Assembly: GCA_018894105.1 (NCBI GenBank)
Contig: CM032128.1
Location: forward strand, 13,807,001 to 13,871,000
DNA from: Jacaranda mimosifolia
Taxonomy: Eukaryota; Streptophyta; Magnoliopsida; Lamiales; Bignoniaceae
Length of the DNA stretch: 64,000 bases
Direction: 5' to 3'
The position numbers and the translations under genes are program-made. This document shows positions 13,056 to 24,000 of the stretch, in pieces. How positions within the stretch are numbered: the stretch's first letter is position 1; every line of letters starts with the position of its first letter. Below the pieces are notes generated by a model. That model did not search any database. It saw only the letters and a list, made by a program, of their open reading frames with translations, and had not been told where the DNA came from.

Positions 13056-13545
13056 TTGGTAGGAATGGATGGCGAAAACATTGGAGGTATACCTAATGAT
13101 GTAGCGAATGAAGTGTTTGATGACGTCCAAAATGAAAATACTACCGCTGCTCGGAGAAATCTAAACTGTTCATTAGGGGGTTTTCTATACTTGTACCAGG
13201 CATCTCCCCGCTCTTTTGCGAACCAATTGAGAATACCATCTAGGGATTCGTGATATCGAGGCATAGATTGGTTGACTGAGTTGTTCCAAGGACACAAATG
13301 TTGATTTTTCAAATAATTGAAGATAAGTGAACATACATTTCATACCCCTATGTGGTCAGATAAGAGATCGTGGCGTAATTACAGAACACCAACATAGTTA
13401 GATCGTGATTGAAAAGAGTGTTGCTATATTTATTCAAACGGCTGCCATGCACCATGGGCATAGAAAAAGTGCCGAGAGATTCCAGCACTCCATTGAGAAA
13501 ATTAGTTCTATAGTGAAAGATATTCGAGAAAACATGAGTGAAATT
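13056..13545 (+). pseudogene. PIF/Harbinger transposase, N-terminal fragment
   Basis: The reading begins MDGENIGG and passes through a Trp/Leu-rich WLTELFQGH segment (about 13265-13300). After a frame change near 13300-13350 it continues with RDRG, EKSVAIFIQTAAMHHGHRKS and ERFQHS, which match the segment before the DDE domain of PIF/Harbinger transposases. The homology stops abruptly near 13545, so the catalytic domain is absent. It lies just downstream of, and on the same strand as, the MYB/SANT-like gene, the normal two-gene arrangement. A TAG interrupts it at about 13398. Confidence 0.6.
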
Positions 13546-13553
13546 TTTTTAAT

Positions 13554-13690
13554 AGTCAAGTAGTAACAAATCAAGAATTTATAAACAGTCAAGCAGGAAC
13601 AAGTTAAGAAATTTTATAAACAGTCAAACAGTAACAAGTTAATAATTTTATAATCAGTTAAGCAGTAATAAGTCAAGAGTTTAACAAATG
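13554..13690. repeat. 34-bp tandem repeat, four copies
   Basis: Units beginning AGTCAAG(T/C)AGTAAC and ending TTTATAAAC occur at about 13554, 13587, 13622 and 13656. They lie exactly where the PIF reading ends and the minus-strand LTR-like DNA begins. Confidence 0.8.
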
Positions 13691-16567
13691 ATTTCCTAGA
13701 CTAACAACTTAAATGTGATGATCAGACAGTGTTTGTTGTAACCAATCAACCTTGTGACTCCCACCGTAACAGTTCCTTATCGCTGCGGGCAAGGTGCGAC
13801 CTTACCAAAATAATGCCCGAGCGTCCCTGGGAATTCCTACGACCTACCTCAGCCACAAACGGCTTCTGTTGTGCGCTGAGGGGATTAGGCCATGGGGGCT
13901 TGGGGTTCAACTGGCTAGCCCGCTGCTGCCCAGTGAAGTCCCTCGTACACCCAGACCAAGTTGAATCCAACTAATAGTAACAGTAGCAGTAACAGTAACA
14001 GTAACAGTAATAGTAATCAATTGATCATCAAATTTAATTGCTAGTCTAGAAGCATTAAAAAGTCACAAAAGCATAGGTTTTTTTTTTATTTAGAAATAAA
14101 ACAAGAAAAAATATATCTTTTTGTGCGTAGTGGAATACATATATGGTACAATGTATATTGAAAAGAAGTTTCAGCATGCATTACTATACATATATCCTTT
14201 TGGGTTTTGAAAAGTAACAATACATAATAGTTATAGGTTTAGATACTCACCTTCAAGATCGGTTCTAGAAGTCAATCCTATCTCAGTTTTAGATGAAGAA
14301 ATATGCTTTTTCCAAATCTTCTCTATGGCAAAACAGTTTCTATTCTCTTGTTGATCTTTTGAAGGTCCTAACAATGTCCTTCTCAAAGTTTATTCCATCC
14401 TGAAATTAATTTAGGGCAATCTGTAGTCTATACTTTTCCATGGAGTACAGAAATGTTTATTCTTGTCCTGTGATAGCAAGGGGTAAACCTATAGCAGCTC
14501 TAGCATGCATCGCCAGATTAGGTGGAAGGTTGGAAGAAAAGAGAAGAAAAGGTGGTGGAATAACAATAGAACATAAAGAGGAAGACAAGAAAGAAGAAAT
14601 GAGCTAAGTTTTGCTATGGTATGCAATCCTTGTACCAACTTTCTTACAGCTTTCAGCTTCAAATTCCTTGTAGAGATTTACATCATTTTGATATTCAAGT
14701 ATTTATAAAGTATTCTTGTTCGATTTCAGGAGGTTGCTGCTACCAAAATACAAACACAACTGAGCTACAAGAATTCCTTTGGTGCATGTTTTGACAAGGA
14801 TGTTTGCTTCTCAAAGTATGTGTTGTTTTTAAAGCATAACACATGATGTAGTGTTGCAGTGAAATTACGTGCAACTAGTCATGAATTTGATTTTTATTCC
14901 ATACTTAGAAACTCTCGCCACTAGGAGAATGCGACTAATCCAGATTTGGAATTACATGAAAAAGTAACTTCATCTCAAAGAGCTTGAGGAAAATTTATGA
15001 AAATATCAACTTGGATTGTAGCACTTTTCTATTTCACTATTCCAAGAACCTTCCCTTTCAATCTCTGATAAACCATCACTCTCTAGTACTTTAGCACTTC
15101 ATTCTCTATTCAATCAGCAACACGAGCAATTATGCTTTCTCTATGCAATTTATCTACTCATCCAATTAGCCCAAATCCAATAACAACAACAAATTATCAT
15201 CATATTCATTCCAGAAAACCCATTGTTCAATTTATCACTTAGTTTCATTCTAGACTCATCCTCCATATATTCAGTCATCAAACCAATTCCAGGAAGTATC
15301 ACCACACTTTATATCTGCTCTTTAGCTCACCCTATAAATACTGTAATGAAGGTATATTTCAAGTTTAAGCTCAGCATTTCCCCACTATAGATGTACATTC
15401 ATCGAATTCAGCATTCAATATTCAACACTGAATCAGGCAGCAATGTACCTTATTTGATATTAAACTTAATACCAGACGTGATTCAACAAATAAATCCAAG
15501 CAATATTAACCATTTTGAAACATCTCAACAATTAAGCTGAAAGGATTTCACATGTGACAGATTTTAGCAAATAACTCTAGTTTTCTCTATTCACTTTCTT
15601 AAGATTTGCCAAGAGGAATTCAGGCCTATATTTCAGTATCTTTTCCAATTGGGTGTTCGAAAAGCCACTCTCTTTGAAGAACGACAATATGAATCAGATT
15701 TTTCTGGGTCTTTCAGTCGAGTTAAAACAGAGGCAACATGCGACGCTGCGGAAGGAGAGAAACAGTGCTTGTGCATCAAGTACTCAGAAATCGTAGGGGT
15801 GTTTAGGGCTGTTTTTCCTATTACTAGAGAAATGAATTTTGAATGAAACATGGGATTTGCATAAAAATGAAGAATTATTGGTAAACAAATAGGTTAGCCT
15901 CTTGCATGTGAACAAGTGAAGCCAACATTATAAAAGATTATGCCTTGAATATTGGGTATAAATCATTTTTTATTTAACAAGGAAACTAGATTTCTTGTCT
16001 GGGAAAGATGAGGGGTTCTTCCAGTTTGAAGAGAATGCTTGATTTGTCTGCTCCCATAAATCGAAGGTTTAGGGTTTTGTTCCTAAGAATTTTATATATG
16101 GGAGAAGTAGTTTAATTTTAATAGGACTAATTGTTATTCTCTAGGACTAAGATAAGTACTTACTATAATTCTAATTCCATAAAAATTTAACAAGTCTCGT
16201 AGTTAATTATTGATGCTCCTAATAATATTATAAACTAACCAAGAAGAGTAAAATTTACTATAAACAAAGACATAATATTTTATTTTTAAAATAAATTTAA
16301 GATCGAATATAATAGTTATCGTTATATGATTGGGGGGAAATTTAAATTTTCTTTCTATTTTTTTAATATATATATTCATAAAAGAATGGTATTTTATGCC
16401 TTATTATGTGTTTAATTGATATGCTAAATAAAATAAAATATGTACAATAAAGAAATCAATTCAATACGATACGAAATTCTCAAGCATTACATTTTTTTAA
16501 ATAATAAATAAAATAAAATAAGGTAAAGTAATTGATTAAATACAAAATAAAATTGTGGGGCATTACA
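13691..16567 (-). repeat. gypsy-type LTR fragment A (minus strand)
   Basis: On the minus strand the sequence starts TGTAATGCCCCAC at 16567, as in long gypsy LTRs of the Tekay/Del kind, and runs leftward about 2.9 kb. Near its far end (13730-13970, GC-rich) is a block including GGAACTGTTACGGTGGGAGT, also characteristic of that LTR type. No protein domain is seen. The start abuts the copia fragment at 16568. The left end is uncertain and no target duplication was found, so it may be a truncated solo LTR. Confidence 0.5.
13975..14018. repeat. (AGTAAC)n microsatellite
   Basis: About seven copies of AGTAAC with minor variants (AGTAGC, AGTAAT). Confidence 0.85.
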
Positions 16568-18945
16568 TGCTTGATTTTGTTTCTCAGAGACAACGAATCC
16601 CTCTAGCTAGCTTATGTAGATTTGTTCCTCCAACTCACCATGTAGAAACACTGTTTTCACATCCATATGCTCAAGCTCTATATCAAATAGAGCAACCACA
16701 AGTAAAACATGATGGAAGTATGTTTTACTACTAGGGAGAACACTTCATAAAAGTCAACTCACTCTCTCTGTGTAAAACCCTTAGCAATCAATCGCGCCTT
16801 GTATCTAGCATCTTCAACCCCTAGTATTCCTTACTTTTTCTTGTAGATCCATTTGAAACCTACAATCTTCTGCCCTTTGGGTATAACAACCAGCTCCCAT
16901 CTGCTATTCTTATGTAGAGACTCCATCTCTTCACTCATAACTGCAACCCATTTATCAAAATTTGGCATGGAAATTACCTCTTTGTATGAGACTGGATCAT
17001 CTCTTACAAACTCCTTGGCCGAACTCAAAGCAGAAGCTACTAGATCTAAGTAAGCAAACTGCTGTGGTGATTTGATCTGCCTCCTCTCCCTATCGCGAGC
17101 TAACCGATAATTTTGTAGTGGTTTATTTTCTTGCTGTTGATTAGGTGATAATGCATTCTCACCAGCTTCATCTACCACCTTCTTTTTCCCCTTTGAAAAT
17201 TATGGAGTGTCATGTTCAAACTCCACATTCTCCTTAACACGCTGTTGACTGCTTTTGGTTGCTCCATTTTTTTCATCATTGCAGACTCATCAAATGTCAC
17301 ATCCCTATTGATAATCACCTTAGAGCACTTGTCATCATTACACCACAAATGATAACCTTTTACTCCATCAACATAGCCTAGAAATATGCACTTTCTAGAC
17401 CTTGGCTCAAGCTTCCCATCCCGGACATGAGCATAGGCTGGACACCTAAATACTTTCAAATTTGAGCAATCAGCAGGAGACCCGGACCAAGCTTCCATTG
17501 GTGTCTTGCAGTCCAAAGCAATTAATGGTGACCTATTCACCAAATAACAAGCAGTGTTAATCACTTCTACCTAAAAATCCTTGAACAATCCAGCATTAAA
17601 GAGCATGCATCTAGCTCGTTCCAAGATAGTCCTGTTCATCCGCTCTACAACTCTGTTCTACTATGGTGTATGTACCACTATGCAATGCCTCACAATTCCT
17701 TCTTTTTCTCAGAATTCCTGAAATTTATTATTGCAGAACTCCAATCTGTTTTCAATCCTCAAGCGCTTTATCTCCTTTCCTGTCTGCTTCTCGATTAAAG
17801 TTTTCCATTGCTTGAAGTTGACAAACACCTCATCCTTATACTTTAGCATGTAGACCCATACTCTCCATGAGAAATCATCTATGAATGTCAGCATGTACCT
17901 AACTCCTCCCTTTGAAGAAACTTGAGAAGGCCCCCAAAGATCTGAGTGAATGTAATCCAAGGTAACCTTGGTCCTGTGAATTATAGTGCTAAATTTCACC
18001 CTGTGTTGCTTGCCAAGCACACACTGCTCACAGAAATCAAGCTCTCCAATCTTCTCTCCACCAAGCAATCCTTGTTTGCTCAATTCTGACATCCTCCTCT
18101 CACTCATAGACCCAAGCTGCATATGTCATAGTCTCGTAGTATCATTGACTGATGAAGAAGCAGCTGCAGTACCAGAACAATAGTGCCCTGCAATATGTAA
18201 AGGCCATTCCGCTTGTCTCTCTTCATGATAAGCAATGCACCTTTGGAAACTCGCAGAACTCTATCTCGAGCTCTGTACTCACAACCATTCTTATTTAGAG
18301 TACCCAGCGATATCAGATTTTTCTTCATATTTGGAACATGATGTACATCTGTTAAGGTCCTTACTATGCCACATGCATTTTGATAAAACTAAGCTAATTC
18401 CTATACCCTTACAAGAAGCATCATTTCCTACAAGCACTTTACCACTATCACATTTCTGATAAGTGGTAAACTAATCTTCTCGTGGGCACATATGGTAGGA
18501 ACAACTACTATCCAAAATCCATTCAGAGCTTAGTAAAGTTTCGGTAACGTTGAAAACAAGTCCACCATTAGACTCATCCTCAACAATTCATGCGACATCA
18601 TCCCATTTTTGATCAAAAGTTTCACCTATATCCTTTGCCTTTCCTTGTTCTAGATAATTTTGTTTCCAATACCCCTTTCTACCACACTTGAAACACTTGT
18701 CACCATTTTTAGGCTTGGTTTGGGGCTTCGATCGGCCTCTACTCCTTTCCTTTTCTCTCGGTCTCCATTTCGCCACCAATCCTTCCCCACTTTCGCCATC
18801 ATTGTTGCCCAGGAGATGTTTTTTGAATTCATTGGAATTCAATGAGGCTTTCAAATCCTCTATTGAACTCGTATATCTCCCATACAACAAAGTAGAAACC
18901 AAGTGCTCAAAAGATTTTGGCAGAGAACACAAGAGATTTAATGCT
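16568..18945 (-). pseudogene. Ty1/copia gag-pol fragment (Tork-like), no LTRs
   Basis: Read on the minus strand from right to left. Gag tail: LLCSLPKSFEHLVSTLLYGR (18870-18935). Knuckle CFKCGRKGYWKQNY (about 18660-18700), where the His and last Cys are Tyr. Protease WILDSSCSYHMC (about 18490-18530), with Gly of the DSG core changed to Ser. Pre-integrase zinc region with CEQC (about 18030). Integrase core YIHSDLWGP and FIDDFSW, with the second Asp motif reading RIENRLEFC, so Asp became Glu. RT start WVAVMSEEMESL, then MDVKTVFLHGELEEQI near 16600-16660. It stops at 16568 before the RT active site. Frame breaks lie near 18330, 18120, 17700 and 17180. No copia LTR is present at either end. Confidence 0.85.
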
Positions 18946-19473
18946 TAGAGATGATTACCGAAAGTTAACCAAAGAAACAGGTTTCTTCACGGTGCTTCTC
19001 CATCCACCTTTAACCACCGTGCATGGCTGCTATTTTGTGGCCTGAAAATGGTGAGGGAAGTGGTGGTAAGGTTTGATGAAGAAATAGAGGTTGAAAGGAG
19101 AGAAGAAAGCTAGCGAAGGAGGAAAGAAAATGGAAAGAAAAGATGAAGAAAAGATGAAGAAAAAAGAAGAAAGGAAATTGAAGTCAACTAGCATTAATTG
19201 TTGACTTGATACAAGTATGGAACAAGCATGGCTCGGCTGACATCATCATCATTTCATATTTTATTTTTATTTTTTTAATTTAGAATCTCTCAATTTAGTT
19301 CCCAAAATAAATAAAATGCATTTTCGATCTCAAAAAGCTTGTAAAAATATCAATTGAATCTTATATAATTTATCACGATTAAATAATTTAAAATTCTAAT
19401 CGAATAACTAAAATTAACTGATAAAATAAATAATAATAATTTAACAAATATATAAAATTTTGGGGTCGTTACA
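18946..19473 (-). repeat. gypsy-type LTR fragment B (minus strand)
   Basis: On the minus strand an LTR starts TGTAACGACCCC at 19473, immediately after the purine tract AAGAGGGGGAGAT (19474-19486). It runs left about 530 bp to the edge of the copia fragment, where it is cut off. This PPT-LTR boundary is typical of Tekay/Del chromoviruses, so the internal 3' end of a minus-strand gypsy element lies to its right. Confidence 0.65.
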
Positions 19474-19714
19474 ATCTCCCCCTCTTAAAAGAATCTGTCC
19501 CCAGATTCTTACCTTAAATTTGAAAAAGTTCAGGGTATTGTTGACGCATGAGATCCTCTCTCTCCCAAATACTTCAAGCCTTGCCTCTTTCGTGGATAAT
19601 AGACACATCTTTTGCCAAATACTTCAAGCCTTGCCTCTTACCCAAATACTTCAAGCCTTGCCTCTTTCGTGGATAATGGACACATCTTTTGCCAAGCCTT
19701 AAAGTGGGGGCATT
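19474..19714. repeat. gypsy 3' internal tail with 50-bp direct repeats and polypurine tracts
   Basis: On the minus strand 19474-19530 is the last internal part of the fragment-B element. From about 19560 to 19695 a unit of roughly 50 bp containing AATACTTCAAGCCTTGCCTC and TCGTGGATAAT is repeated two to three times. The purine tract AAAGTGGGGGCATT at 19701-19714 belongs to the plus-strand nested gypsy and primes its 3' LTR. Confidence 0.6.
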
Positions 19715-20130
19715 TGTAGACAAATTAATTTTAGCCAATTGAGAATTGACATGTGTAAAATAATGAGGTAATTGCTAATTAAAATTTTCTATTTATATTT
19801 TGGTTTTCATTAAATTTAATTCCAAAAGATAAATAGTTAATTTTAATTAATGATATAGTATTTATTTTATCAAATATTGAGAAGTGTCAAAGATGAAATG
19901 TCATGTCCAATCAAATCAAGTTACGTGGCCTAGCAGTTTTTTTAACACTCGTAGTTATTTCATTATTTATGTTAGTTATTATTTTGTGATTTATGTTAAT
20001 TGTTATTTCATTTTGTTCTTGATTTATGAAATTTTATTTAATTTAATTAATTTTTAAAGTTAAGGGGGGCTAAGGAGCAATTTTTAGGATTTCAAAGGTT
20101 CAATTGAAGGACCAAATCAGCTGAGGGATT

Positions 20131-23100
20131 AAATTGCAAATATGGAAAAGTTGATTTTTTTTAAAAACCAAATGGGCAGCAGTTCTTCTCCACTTTTCCT
20201 TTCTTTCTTCTTTCTTCTTCTTCAATTTCTCTCTTCATCGCGGTAGAAAATCTCCCTGGCGATCTCCTTCCAGCAACAACATTTCACCCAACTAAACCCA
20301 TAACAACCTTCCCCACACCTCCAGCCACACTTACACACCACATGCACGGCTGAACAACCATCGGTGAGCCACCGTGATAGAGAGACCGATGAGCGTTTCA
20401 TAGTGGGCCAATTGGGTTCCCATTTTTCGGCGATAATTTTGACTCCATGGAGGTGGTTTGGGTAGTAATCGGCCAGGAGAACCTCGTGGAGGTCTTGCAT
20501 GGGATTTTTGCACGGAGGCGGTGATGGCTAATGGTGATCGGAGCGCGGCAGAGGAAAAATATTTTGAGGGCTATTGAGCTCATTTTCGATAGCTATAGGC
20601 CGCAAAACTTTAAACCGAGGGCGGCGTTGGATAGCTTTCGTTAAAAGGAGAAGAACGGTGGTGATTTCACAACTTTCCGACGGTGGCGGCGTGGCTGCGG
20701 CGGGAGGACAGTCTCTTCCTCTCGACGTGACGAACGCAGCAGCGTGGTTGGTTCGTGAATCTGAGGCCTTGTTGCGTAGTTGTGGTAAAAGATTGAAGAA
20801 AGTTTGTTGTGTATACATATATATATGTATGTGCATATGTATATTTCCTATTGAATTTGTACCCATGCCAAGAATAGAAATTTGGGAATAATGATATGCT
20901 ATATATATGTGTGTGTGTTGGTTTCCTATGCTAAGGAATATTGAATAGTGGACCCGGAAACATCATGCAAAGTGACAAAAATTTGGATTTATAATGGTAT
21001 TAAGGATTATATTATAAGAACAAATGAGTTATGAATTGTGAATGATTATATAAGCCATTTAATCATAAATTTATGGATTAGGATGATAATATGGCTTGAC
21101 CATGACCTTGTGAATTAAGAATGAGATATTATATTATTTTAGAATCGATAAGGACCATTGTGGTTAAATCTAATAATGTCGATTATTGGAGGATTTTGTG
21201 AAAGATGCTAATAAATCTATATCATCGTGCTAGTGGATAAGTTAATGATATTAGAATGCTTATGATGCAAATTTTAGAAGTCTATTAGGATTGAACGAGA
21301 AATTGACTATGGAATAATGTTTTGAATAGGTGACGACGTGGGTTCCGCAGAACAGTAGGAGGCGACATCTTCTTTTTGGGATACTGAAGATGAGGCTCTG
21401 CCATTCTGGCCTTGATATTATCTGTTCTTGTGGAATGACCCCTGTGAGGGTTCCACGTGCTTGTGTACCATACTTGTTCTTTTTATTGAAACCCATAAAT
21501 TGTTTGAGATCTTGTTTGTCGTCTATTGCTTGTTTTGTAAATCCGTATGAAGGCTTATCTGAATTGTTTGTTGATATAGTATGGCCTTGTCGGCATATTT
21601 CATTATTGAATTTATTTATAGATACTTTTATGCAAAATCTATTTGGGCTGAGTTCCAATCCCAGCGGAATGCTGGGAGTAATATTCTGGATTTGTATCAT
21701 TGTATTGGTGATAGAAACAGTGTTATTGGTTGACTTGGTTTGCGATCTTGACTTTGGGCAGTCGGGGGTTGACTGTGACATAAGGCTTGATCGGCGACGA
21801 TCTATCCTACTGATTTGTGTGGTTGCGATCTCACCTTCGGGGGAGGCTTGATCAGCGAGGATCAGTTTTATCAATTCGTGTTGCAGCGGTTTGGTGAGTT
21901 AGCCACTCGTTGAGGGGATATAAGGGGGCAGGCAATTTTACGGTCGTACCATGGTGATATAATGAGGTAGGCCATTACATGATCTTATTGTTTTAAATTG
22001 CAAATATGGAAAAGTTGATTTTTTTAAATAACCAAACGGGCAGCATTTCTTCTCCACTTTTTCGTTCTTTTTTCTTTCTTCTTCTTCTCTTCATCGCGAT
22101 AGAAAATCTTCCCGACGATCTCCCTCTGGCAACAACATTTCACCCAACTAAACCCATAACAACCTTCCCCACACCTTTGGCCACACTTACACACCACATG
22201 CACGGCTGAACAACCACTGGTGAGCCATCACGAGAGAGAGACCGAGGAGCATTTCACGGCGGGGCAAGTGGGCTCCCGTTTTTTGATGATAATTTTGACT
22301 CCATGGAGGTGGTTTGGGTGGTACTCGGCCAGGAGAACCTCGTTGCATAGGATTTTTGCACGATGGTGGTGACGACTAATAGTGATCGGAGCGCGGCGGA
22401 AGAAAAATATTTTGAGGGCTATTGAGCTCGTTTTTGGTAGCTACAGGCCACAAAATTTTAAACCAAGGGCGGCATTGGATAGCTCTCGTCGAAAGGAGAA
22501 GAACGGTGGTGATTTCACAACTTTCCAGCGGCGACGGCGGGAGGACAGTCTCTTCCTCTCGACGTGATGAACGCAGTGACGTGGGTGGTTCGTGAATCCG
22601 AGGCATCGTTGCGTACTTGTGGTAAAAGACTAAAGAAAGTTTGTTATGTATATATATACATGCATATGTATATTTCCTATTGAATTTGTACTCATGCCAA
22701 GAAGAGAATATATATATATATGTGTTGGTTTCCTATGCTAAGGAATATTGAATAGTGGACCCAGACAAATCATGCAAAGTGACAAATTTTGGATTTATAA
22801 TGGTATTAAGGATTATATTATAAGAATAAGTGAGTTATGAATTGTGAATGATTATATAAGGCATTTAATCATAAATTTGTGGATTAGGATGATAATATGG
22901 CTTGACCATGACCTTGTGAATTAAGAACGAGATATTATATTATTTTAGAATCGATAAGGACCATTGTGGTTAAATCTAATAATGTCGATTATTGGAGGAT
23001 TTTGTGAAAGATGCTAATAAATCTATATCATTGTGCTACTGGATAAGTTAATGATATTAGAATGCTTATGATGCAAATTTTAGAAGTCTATTAGGATTGA

Positions 23101-23793
23101 ACGAGAAATTGAATAATGTTTTGAATAGGTGATGACATGGGTTCCACAGAATAGTAGGAGGCGACAGCTTCTTTTTGGGATGCTGGAGGTGAGGCTCTGC
23201 CATTCTGGCTTTGATATTATTTGTTCTTGTGGAATGACCCCTGTGAAGGTTCCACGTGCTTGTGTACTGTACTTGTTCTTGTTATTGAAACCCGTAAATT
23301 GTTTGAGATCTTGTTTGTTGTCTATTGCTTGTTTTGTAAACCCCTGTGACGGCTTATCTGAATTGTTTGTTGATATAGCATGGCATTGTCGGCATATTTG
23401 ATTATTGAATTTATTTATAGATACTTTTATGCAAAATCTATTTGCGCCGAGTTCCAATCCCAGCGGAATGCTGGGAGTAATATTCTGGATTTGTATCATT
23501 GTATTGGTGATAAAACAGTGTTATTGGTTGACTTGGTTTGCGATCTTGACTTTGGGCAGTCGGGGATTGACTGTGACTTAAGGCTTGATTGGCGAGGATT
23601 GGTCCTACTGATTCGTGTGGTTGCGATCTCGCCTTCGGAGGAGGCTTGATAGGCGAGGATCGATTTTATCGATTCGTGATGCAGCGGTTTGGCGAGTTAG
23701 CCACTCGTCGAGGGGATATAAGGGGGCAGGCCATTTTTTCGGTTGTACCAAGGCGATATAAGGAGGTAGGGCCGTTACATGGTCATATTATTT
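20131..23793 (+). repeat. 1.86-kb direct tandem duplication
   Basis: Copy 1 runs 20131-21994 and copy 2 runs 21995-23793. Both start AAATTGCAAATATGGAAAAG and both contain TTCACCCAACTAAACCCATA, a TGCACGGCTGAACAACCA block and GGGCAGTCGGGG. Substitutions and small indels of several percent separate them, so the duplication is itself fairly old. Confidence 0.88.
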
Positions 23794-24000
23794 ATACAAT
23801 ATTAAGGCGATATAAGGGGGTTGGCCGTTTTACAGTCGTATCATTTATACAAGTGTCGAGGCGATATAAGGGGATAGGCCGTTTCACGGTCGTATTGTTT
23901 ATACAGTATCAAGGGGGTATAAGGGGAAAGGTCGTTTTATGGTCGAATCATTTATACACAACTGGGAAGAATAAAAGGGAAGGTCGTACACGGTTGTACA
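23714..24000 (+). repeat. about 55-bp minisatellite
   Basis: Units of the form GGCGATATAAGGGG..GGCCGTT..ACGGTCGTA.TGTTTATACA recur about four to five times with drift. They begin in the end of duplication copy 2 and extend past it. Confidence 0.8.

Noticed and set aside
13736..16567. A complete solo LTR running TGTAACC (13736) to CATTACA (16567)
   Set aside because: The flanking five bases (TTTGT and TGCTT) do not match, so the left boundary could not be supported; recorded only as a fragment.
20222..20891. Cluster of overlapping frames on both strands, one of 112 codons
   Set aside because: They lie in the GC-richer part of the solo LTR; the second duplication copy breaks most of them.
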